Positions 63,184 through 64,000 of a stretch of DNA of 64,000 nucleotides are shown one piece after another. The notes below the pieces were generated by a model, which was given only the letters and a program-made list of their open reading frames with translations, was not told the origin of the DNA and did not search any database. The stretch is from Theocolax elegans (taxonomy: Eukaryota; Arthropoda; Insecta; Hymenoptera; Cerocephalidae): contig CM047425.1 of NCBI GenBank assembly GCA_026168455.1, positions 5,740,001 to 5,804,000 of the forward strand, read 5' to 3'. A program made the position numbers and the translations under genes. Position 1 is the stretch's first letter. The number at the start of each line of letters is the position of its first letter.

Positions 63184-64000
63184 TAACTGTGCACTCGTTG
63201 AATTAAACAGTTCAAAAGCATAATATTACTGAACGATTGAATAAAAATTATATATATTGTTTAATTTATATTTTTATAGTTATGATTTAAACTTCTTACG
63301 TATGCTTAAAGAAGACAAAGTTATAATTTACAATCTATTTTAAATATGAAGTTAAATATCTTTTAAAAGTTTTAAATAGGTATACTTTAAAATCGTGAGA
63401 TATTTAATTGGCGTACTATTCTTAGCTAAAGATAAAATATGTGTATATTTGAATGAGCACAAAATTCTTAGCGGTTGGCAAATCGATTCCCGCAAATGAT
63501 CGAGTTAACGAAGCCCGATTTTCCGATTAAGGAAAAAGAAAACTGGGTCGAGAAAGGCGCGAAATTCCAGTATCGAATCTAGATGATAACCGGACCTTCG
63601 ATTTCCTTTCGACAATCGTCCCTTTTCCATATAACATTCGCTATATAGATAGAATTTGAGCTTTCTCGAACTCTAGATCTATTATTACTCGATTATATAT
63701 TCTGGCTCTTTATTTTTTCCAACTCTCGTTATTTCTCCGCGTCGCTATGGATATTACGCTGCGCATCTCGTTTCGAGCGATCGCTGACCGTTTAAGGTCG
63801 GAGCCTCGCGTTTCGCCTTGTCCGTTCCTCTTTTTTTTTGCGCGCGCGACAAACACCTATATATAACATATTGGACGACGCGATTTTGATGGAATATATC
63901 TAACGAATCAACGGTAAATTTTCACATTTCCGGTGCTGTGCGCTCGTATAATCAAGTTTTTATTCGTCGATTATAAAAAAAACGGTCTCTATAAATTTAA

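Larger units (their letters stand above)
62328..64000. other. No coding exon seen; probable upstream intron or flank of the minus-strand gene
   Basis: AT-rich apart from the patch at 62.9 kb, the (AT)n tract and a mildly GC-richer stretch at 63.47-63.85 kb. I searched by eye for an upstream exon ending in phase 2 and found none. Confidence 0.45.

Overview
The window is animal nuclear DNA that looks hymenopteran and most likely from a bee: an AT-rich background with scattered CpG-rich patches, very many (GA/CT)n, (TA)n and (GAA)n microsatellites, and one gene of short exons separated by GT-AG introns. No bacterial gene structure, rRNA, tRNA, CRISPR array or intact transposase was seen. The taxon is inferred from composition only; no search was possible.

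From 1 to about 53.2 kb I can support no protein-coding gene. This stretch is intergenic or very long intron. It holds microsatellites, several CpG/GC-rich patches (about 3.96-4.24, 5.66-5.89, 28.86-29.26, 35.64-36.19, 44.99-45.13, 46.64-46.94 and 50.64-50.80 kb) that are candidate regulatory elements or promoters, a strong G-quadruplex candidate at 26.8 kb, two perfect short hairpins, and several long foldback (inverted-repeat) elements that look like non-autonomous DNA transposons.

From 59.5 down to 54.4 kb on the minus strand lie the last eight coding exons of one gene. I joined them by splice signals and reading phase. They encode about 573 residues of a low-complexity, acidic and Ser/Pro/Arg-rich tail with an NPF motif, ending in a stop codon. 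The N-terminus and any folded domain lie beyond the right edge, and I do not recognise the protein. One intron carries a truncated foldback transposon whose longer relative sits at 39 kb.

The most striking object is at 60.1-60.5 kb. Two perfect 102-bp inverted arms flank a 169-bp spacer, and within that spacer is a complete hammerhead self-cleaving ribozyme (60232-60295, plus strand). All conserved core bases are present, there are three fully paired 5-bp helices, and loops 1 and 2 share 9 bases of perfect complementarity. A plus-strand transcript would be a long double-stranded hairpin with a self-cleaving ribozyme in its terminal region. This is the best candidate here for an undescribed system.
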